Below, in pieces: positions 5,989 through 8,892 of a stretch of 8,892 nt of DNA. This stretch comes from Caldifarciminota bacterium. GTDB taxonomy: Bacteria > Hydrothermota > Hydrothermia > B15-G9 > WFZT01. How positions within the stretch are numbered: the stretch's first letter is position 1; every line of letters begins with the position of its first letter. The DNA lies in contig JALSOD010000229.1 in NCBI GenBank assembly GCA_026986655.1, positions 1 to 8,892 of the forward strand, read 5' to 3'. Under the pieces are notes generated by a model, which was not told the origin of the DNA, did no database searches, and saw only the letters and a program-made list of their open reading frames with translations. Position numbers and translations under genes: made by a program.

Positions 5989-6772
5989 CTTCCAGCGCTT
6001 TTACCTTTTTCTCTAACTCGCGGATCTTTTTCTCCTGCTCAATAAAGGCCGAGAGAAATACTGAAATTATGGGATCGGGGAAGGCTGCATAACTCCCGGC
6101 CTGGACGTGTTTCTTGGCGTACTTGAATATCTCGTCCAGGTACTCCTGATCCTCCTTCCGAAGCGCCCTTTTGAACTTTTTTAGCCTTTCTTTTTGCAAC
6201 TCCATTGTCATGGAGTAAGGCATAATAGTTCTTCCCATGATAACACCTCCATCTATCAAAACTTTAAATCCTGTAAATCTGGCAAGTTTATCGAGTAAAG
6301 ATCCATTCCTGGATGGTATTTTCTGGATGAGAAAAAAGAACGCCTTTCTGGACAAAATCTTGTCTCTGATGCCACTTAGAATCTTTAAGGATTCTCTGTA
6401 GCCCATACCTTCATTTTTGTCAGTGAGGAGGGAAATTGGGCCGAGGATAATTGCCATAGAGTGCTCTGGTACCTTTTCAATGATGGAAACCACCTGAAAG
6501 GGGTTAAATGCACGTGCCACCTGAACTTTATTCATAAAAATATCCACTGGTATTCCCGCAAATTCGGCTTCTCTTACAAGAAAGTAGACATCCAGGAGAT
6601 TGGCTCCGTCTATAACATAGGGAGTGACTCCCCGGGTGACCAGTCTGACAATTCCTCTATGCGCTGCAGAATAGATGAAATCCGGGCCTGAAATTAAAAT
6701 GCTATTCGCCGTGTTAGTATGCTCAGCATTTTTGGGGGAAACTTTCGATCGCCCCTGTCTGAGTGCTCTCAT
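5972..6772 (-). CDS. RecA/RadB-fold protein lacking Walker A, partner of PolB
   Basis: I do not recognise a named family for this 266-residue protein, but its core has the strand-helix pattern of RecA/RadA/RadB-like domains: YVIDGANLLDVYFLVREA (about 52-69), VQVARAFNPFQVVSIIEKV (83-101, like the RAFT/hQ segment of RecA-fold proteins), MAIILGPISLLTD (106-118, at the Walker B position) and AFFFLIQK (144-151). No GxxxxGK[ST] is present; the N-terminal loop reads ISGPDFIYSAAHRG instead, so ATP hydrolysis is unlikely. The C-terminus (about 245-262) is a short charged coiled coil. The ATG is 6 nt after the lexA stop, with AAGGAG overlapping the end of lexA, and the gene overlaps polB by 17 nt. Position and fold recall ImuA, the RecA-like accessory factor of actinobacterial and proteobacterial mutasomes. 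Analogy to ImuA is inference; a polymerase-loading or DNA-bound scaffold is the simplest guess. Confidence 0.7.
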   Translation of the reverse strand: MRALRQGRSKVSPKNAEHTNTANSILISGPDFIYSAAHRGIVRLVTRGVTPYVIDGANLLDVYFLVREAEFAGIPVDIFMNKVQVARAFNPFQVVSIIEKVPEHSMAIILGPISLLTDKNEGMGYRESLKILSGIRDKILSRKAFFFLIQKIPSRNGSLLDKLARFTGFKVLIDGGVIMGRTIMPYSMTMELQKERLKKFKRALRKEDQEYLDEIFKYAKKHVQAGSYAAFPDPIISVFLSAFIEQEKKIRELEKKVKALEDGIPL

Positions 6773-6778
6773 AATATC

Positions 6779-7363
6779 TTATCTCCTTAAAAGTCCCGCA
6801 TAGACACCTAAAATTTTTACTTCACTGGCATTTACCACTATAGGGCTCATTTCAGAATTGGAGGGTTCAAGTATCACTTTTTCTCCTCTCAGGTATACCC
6901 TTTTTAAAGTCACTTCCCCATCTACCAATACAGCTGCAATTTCTCCATTCTCCACAGTGTCCTGTCTCTTTATGAAAACTATGTCTCCATCCACTATATG
7001 GTCATCTATCATACTGTCTCCTTTAACTTTCAATGCGAAAATCTCTCCAGTACCAAATACCGATGGATCAACAGGGATGTAATCACCAAAAAATGCTTCT
7101 GTAAAGGTGAGCTCGCCGGCAGGAATAAAACCCAGTAAGGGGACAGATCTTATAGATTTAACAAGGGATATTCCTCGCCCTTTACGGGGAATTTTTCGTA
7201 TGTAACCCTTTCTCTCCAGAGCCTTTAAATGGTCTGAAACTGCCCTCACCTGAATGCCAAATTTTGTGGCTATGTCTCTGATAGAGGGTGCTACTCCGTG
7301 AATTCTTATGTAATCCTCTATGAATTTTAGGATTTCTCTTTGTCTCTTTGTCAGCATCTCCAT
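6779..7363 (-). CDS. lexA: LexA repressor (SOS regulator, S24 peptidase)
   Basis: This 194-residue protein has an N-terminal winged helix-turn-helix (about 1-68: LTKRQREILKFI...APSIRDIATKFGI...VSDHLKALERKGYI) and a C-terminal S24 autoprotease domain (about 72-192). The cleavage site is Ala82-Gly83 in FIPAGEL, the nucleophile is Ser117 in KGDSMIDDHI, and the general base is Lys154 in VTLKRVY, so it should be cleaved by activated RecA during DNA damage. Length is normal for LexA. In the recognition helix, positions matching E. coli Asn41 and Glu44 are Arg40 and Ser43, consistent with an altered operator. The start at 7363 follows the -10 box by only 6 nt and lacks a Shine-Dalgarno sequence. An in-frame ATG at 7357 is the alternative. 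It heads the operon with the RecA-like gene and polB and sits under an inverted repeat in its own promoter. Confidence 0.95.
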   Translation of the reverse strand: MEMLTKRQREILKFIEDYIRIHGVAPSIRDIATKFGIQVRAVSDHLKALERKGYIRKIPRKGRGISLVKSIRSVPLLGFIPAGELTFTEAFFGDYIPVDPSVFGTGEIFALKVKGDSMIDDHIVDGDIVFIKRQDTVENGEIAAVLVDGEVTLKRVYLRGEKVILEPSNSEMSPIVVNASEVKILGVYAGLLRR

Positions 7364-7369
7364 GGTTTT

Positions 7370-7398
7370 AATATACTATACATTCGTATAGTAGTCAA
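7370..7398 (-). promoter_or_regulatory. Promoter of the lexA-RecA-like-polB operon
   Basis: On the minus strand TTGACT (7398-7393), a 17-nt spacer and TATATT (7375-7370) give 5/6 matches at both boxes with ideal spacing. Six nucleotides (AAAACC) separate the -10 from the ATG at 7363, so transcription probably starts at or next to the start codon. Confidence 0.8.
7374..7393. promoter_or_regulatory. Putative LexA operator (SOS box)
   Basis: TACTATAC-ATTC-GTATAGTA is a perfect inverted repeat with 8-bp arms and a 4-nt spacer. It runs from the last base of the -35 to the second base of the -10 of the lexA promoter, so binding would block RNA polymerase. The N4 geometry matches the CGAAC-N4-GTTCG box of B. 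subtilis but the arms differ, and it is unlike E. coli CTGT-N8-ACAG. It is the only full copy I found in the window. Confidence 0.75.
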
Positions 7399-7421
7399 GG
7401 GGTGAGAACCATCTAAAAGGT

Positions 7422-7445
7422 AATTCCTCCTTGCAAGGTGGAATT
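7422..7445. repeat. 24-nt near-perfect palindrome
   Basis: The left arm AATTCCTCCTTG and right arm CAAGGTGGAATT pair at 11 of 12 positions with no spacer, the one failure being T-T. It lies in the gap between the divergent lexA and lipoprotein genes. It has no adjacent T-run, so a protein-binding site is likelier than a terminator. Confidence 0.5.
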
Positions 7446-7507
7446 TCTCAGCAGAGGGTAGGCTCATTCCTCGCATTTCTTTTGTCGAAGTAGGACTTTA
7501 ATGGAAA

Positions 7508-7557
7508 ATTTCCTTGTTTTATAAGGGAGGACAAGGGAATGTTTAATAAATTTTTTT
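7508..7557 (+). other. Hairpin followed by a T7 run
   Basis: ATTTCCTTGT (7508-7517) pairs with ACAAGGGAAT (7531-7540) with one G-U pair. The 13-nt loop displays AAGGGAGG, which resembles a Shine-Dalgarno sequence. The T7 at 7551-7557 lies 10 nt beyond the stem, too far for a standard intrinsic terminator. It could be an RNA element of an unrecognised transcript. Confidence 0.35.
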
Positions 7558-7662
7558 GAGAGGACAAAAAATCTCTTTGAATAATCATTTATACTTTCAG
7601 AAACACACATGATTTTCCTTCTTCCCCTCAAAATTAGGCTTTATTTCAGGCTTTTAGTAAAG

Positions 7663-7691
7663 TTGACCATTTTTTTATACATTGTTATAAT
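7663..7691 (+). promoter_or_regulatory. Promoter of the lipoprotein gene
   Basis: TTGACC (7663-7668), a 17-nt spacer and a perfect TATAAT (7686-7691). The -10 ends 6 nt before the ATG at 7698, the same spacing as in the lexA promoter, and no Shine-Dalgarno sequence precedes the ATG. Confidence 0.75.
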
Positions 7692-7697
7692 AAGCAA

Positions 7698-8384
7698 ATG
7701 ATTTCAAGAAAGCTTTTGCTGGTAACTTTAGCTACACTTCTTTTATCCTCATGTGTAAAATCTCCCCTCATCGACAGAACCTATTACAATTATTTCCCAT
7801 TCGAAGTAGGGAGCAGCTGGATATATCTATTAAATGATTCGGACACAGTAACGATCTCAATAGTGGGAGATACCCTCCTGGGCGAGGATACCATGTTGAT
7901 TTTCGAAAACTATGATGGTGCAAGGACATACCTGTTTTCTACATCATCGGCTTACTATTCCCTTGAGGACACTTCCATTGTTGGTCCTAATGGGGAAGAT
8001 ATAAGGCTTGAGGACAGGATTTTTGTACTACTTTACGAAAAGCCTTTTGTAGTTGGAAATGCATGGGATGACTATTATTCCAATGTTGTCCCTGTAGGCG
8101 AAGATACTTTCTGGATAGATCATTCCAGGACAGGAGAGGTTCTTGGTATCGGTGATGTTGAAACACCGGCCGGGAGCTTTCAGAACGTTTACTCCATCAG
8201 AATAATGGACAGAAGAGTTATAGGGGGACCTGATGGTGTAGGAGATATCTTCACCGTTAAAAATGTCTATTTTGCCCCTGAAGTTGGCGTGGTAAAGGAG
8301 CTCATCACTGTAGATATTAAAGATTCAACCTCTTCTGGTGTTACAGACACAACTTTCACCACAAAATTGGAATTACTCCGTTAG
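7698..8384 (+). CDS. Lipoprotein of unknown function
   Basis: This 228-residue protein starts MISRKLLLVTLATLLLSSC, a type II signal peptide with lipobox LSSC and lipidated Cys19; Val at +2 rather than Asp favours the outer membrane. The mature part has YFPFEVGSSWIY near its start, GDVETPAGSFQNVYSIRI in the middle and YFAPEVGVVKEL near the end. That order is familiar from hypothetical lipoproteins in which a compact beta-rich domain follows the lipid anchor, but I cannot name a function or ligand. The start is set by the lipobox and by the promoter that ends 6 nt upstream. It is transcribed away from lexA and is followed after 79 bp by the PLP enzyme gene with no obvious terminator, so the two may be co-transcribed, though their functions look unrelated. 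Confidence 0.85.
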   Translation: MISRKLLLVTLATLLLSSCVKSPLIDRTYYNYFPFEVGSSWIYLLNDSDTVTISIVGDTLLGEDTMLIFENYDGARTYLFSTSSAYYSLEDTSIVGPNGEDIRLEDRIFVLLYEKPFVVGNAWDDYYSNVVPVGEDTFWIDHSRTGEVLGIGDVETPAGSFQNVYSIRIMDRRVIGGPDGVGDIFTVKNVYFAPEVGVVKELITVDIKDSTSSGVTDTTFTTKLELLR

Positions 8385-8449
8385 AATTTATGTGTGGATG
8401 TCTTTTAAAATCTCTGGCCCGCGTGATCAAGGGGGTGGAATATTTTCCG

Positions 8450-8456
8450 GGAGGTG
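8450..8456 (+). promoter_or_regulatory. Ribosome binding site of the PLP enzyme gene
   Basis: GGAGGTG lies 7 nt before the ATG at 8464, a strong Shine-Dalgarno sequence that fixes this start. I see no clear promoter in the 79-bp gap. Confidence 0.8.
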
Positions 8457-8463
8457 TTAATCC

Positions 8464-8892
8464 ATGAAAAGGATTGATACAAAAGTTGTATATGGTCCCC
8501 GTTACGAGTATGACCCGTGTACAGGTGCTCACAGAATGCCCATCTACCAGACCACTACTTTTGTTTTTAAAGATACAAAACATGCTGAAAGAATTTTTAA
8601 TGGAGAAGAGCATGGATTCATCTATTCCAGAAGGTCAAATCCTACAGTGGAGTATCTTGAGGAAAAAGTGGCATACCTTGAAGGTGCCGAGTCTGGTCTT
8701 GCCACAGCATCAGGAATGGCTGCCATAAACACCCTTTTCTTTAAATTCCTTCGTTCAGGTGATCGAATCATTGCCTCATCTCCCCTCTATGGTGGTACTT
8801 ACGGATTGCTTGAAATGTTAAAGGATAGATATGGAATTAAGGTTACCTACATTCCGGCGAATTTATTCCACGAGCAGCTTGAGGATAATCTG
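8464..8892 (+). CDS. Cys/Met-metabolism PLP-dependent enzyme (5' part)
   Basis: The frame is open for 143 codons to the right edge, about one third of a roughly 400-residue enzyme. It has family landmarks in order: PIYQTTTFVFKDTKHAERIF (about 27-46), IYSRRSNPTVEYLEEKVAYLEG (about 53-74, the PLP-phosphate-contacting YSR-x-x-NPT motif), TASGMAAIN (about 81-89) and PLYGGTYGLL (about 109-118). The PLP-binding lysine lies beyond the window. The family includes O-acetylhomoserine sulfhydrylase, cystathionine gamma-synthase, cystathionine gamma-lyase and methionine gamma-lyase. The QTTTFVF...GEEHGFIYSRRSNPT stretch resembles methionine gamma-lyase, but that enzyme's catalytic Cys in YGCT is Gly here (YGGT), which favours a sulfhydrylase or cystathionine enzyme. 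The exact reaction cannot be settled from this fragment. It acts in the cytoplasm in sulfur amino-acid metabolism. Confidence 0.9.
   Translation, partial: MKRIDTKVVYGPRYEYDPCTGAHRMPIYQTTTFVFKDTKHAERIFNGEEHGFIYSRRSNPTVEYLEEKVAYLEGAESGLATASGMAAINTLFFKFLRSGDRIIASSPLYGGTYGLLEMLKDRYGIKVTYIPANLFHEQLEDNL

Larger units (their letters stand above)
7399..7662. other. Non-coding gap with two dyad symmetries
   Basis: I see no gene here. It contains a 24-nt near-palindrome at 7422-7445 and a 10-bp hairpin at 7508-7540. After the hairpin come an AT-rich stretch and a T7 run at 7551-7557. GAGGACAA occurs twice (from 7527 and from 7559). Very short start-to-stop frames near 7501 and 7539 (7 and 6 codons) are too small to call. 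Confidence 0.5.

Noticed and set aside
7673..7692. A second LexA box upstream of the lipoprotein gene
   Set aside because: It matches the lexA-promoter dyad at about 15 of 20 positions when slid, but much of the match is the -10 box and AT content. The arms pair poorly (only TTATA/TATAA), and its position relative to the promoter differs from that in lexA.
8385..8463. SAM-type riboswitch before the sulfur-metabolism PLP gene
   Set aside because: The gap is only 79 bp and I could not build the conserved helices of SAM-I or SAM-II, nor a terminator hairpin.

Overview
The window is AT-leaning bacterial DNA. It looks like an uncultivated Gram-negative-type (diderm) bacterium: there are type IV pseudopilins, an SBBP beta-propeller protein with a FlgD-like/type IX-like C-terminal domain, and an outer-membrane-type lipoprotein. 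The family-B DNA polymerase resembles archaeal enzymes. This mixture would fit a candidate phylum near the FCB/WOR-3/Hydrothermae group. The taxonomic guess is inference from gene style only and has low confidence.

Layout. Positions 1-1524 (minus strand) hold three tightly overlapping minor pseudopilin genes: FimU/GspH-like, then PilV-like, then PilW-like, which runs off the left edge. Positions 1555-1761 are non-coding, with a hairpin terminator and an 18-bp perfect palindrome. Positions 1762-3562 (minus) hold an exported SBBP beta-propeller protein whose C-terminal sorting-type domain is put out of frame by what looks like a 2-nt deletion in a repeated motif. Positions 3587-3831 hold that gene's promoter and the terminators of the next operon. 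Positions 3832-7363 (minus) form a three-gene operon: lexA, then a RecA-fold protein without a Walker A motif, then a family-B DNA polymerase. Positions 7399-7662 are non-coding with two strong dyad symmetries. Positions 7698-8384 (plus) encode a lipoprotein of unknown function, and 8464-8892 (plus) the start of a Cys/Met-metabolism PLP enzyme cut by the right edge.

The most notable content is the lexA / RecA-like / polB operon. Its promoter (TTGACT, 17 nt, TATATT) has a 20-bp inverted repeat with 8-bp arms and a 4-nt spacer lying almost exactly between the -35 and -10 boxes. This is the expected position for an autoregulatory LexA operator, but the sequence is unlike the E. coli or B. subtilis boxes. 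The genes are separated by 6 nt or overlap by 17 nt, so induction by DNA damage should raise all three products together. The layout parallels the lexA-imuA-imuB-dnaE2 mutagenesis cassettes, with a family-B polymerase in place of DnaE2/ImuB. The polymerase keeps the motif A Asp and the last Asp of motif C, departs from consensus elsewhere, and shows no recognisable exonuclease I/II residues. A DNA-damage-inducible translesion module is a reasonable but untested hypothesis.

A second theme is transcript structure. For both lexA and the divergent lipoprotein gene, the -10 box ends exactly 6 nt before the ATG with no Shine-Dalgarno sequence, suggesting leaderless mRNAs. The SBBP and PLP-enzyme genes instead have strong Shine-Dalgarno sites.
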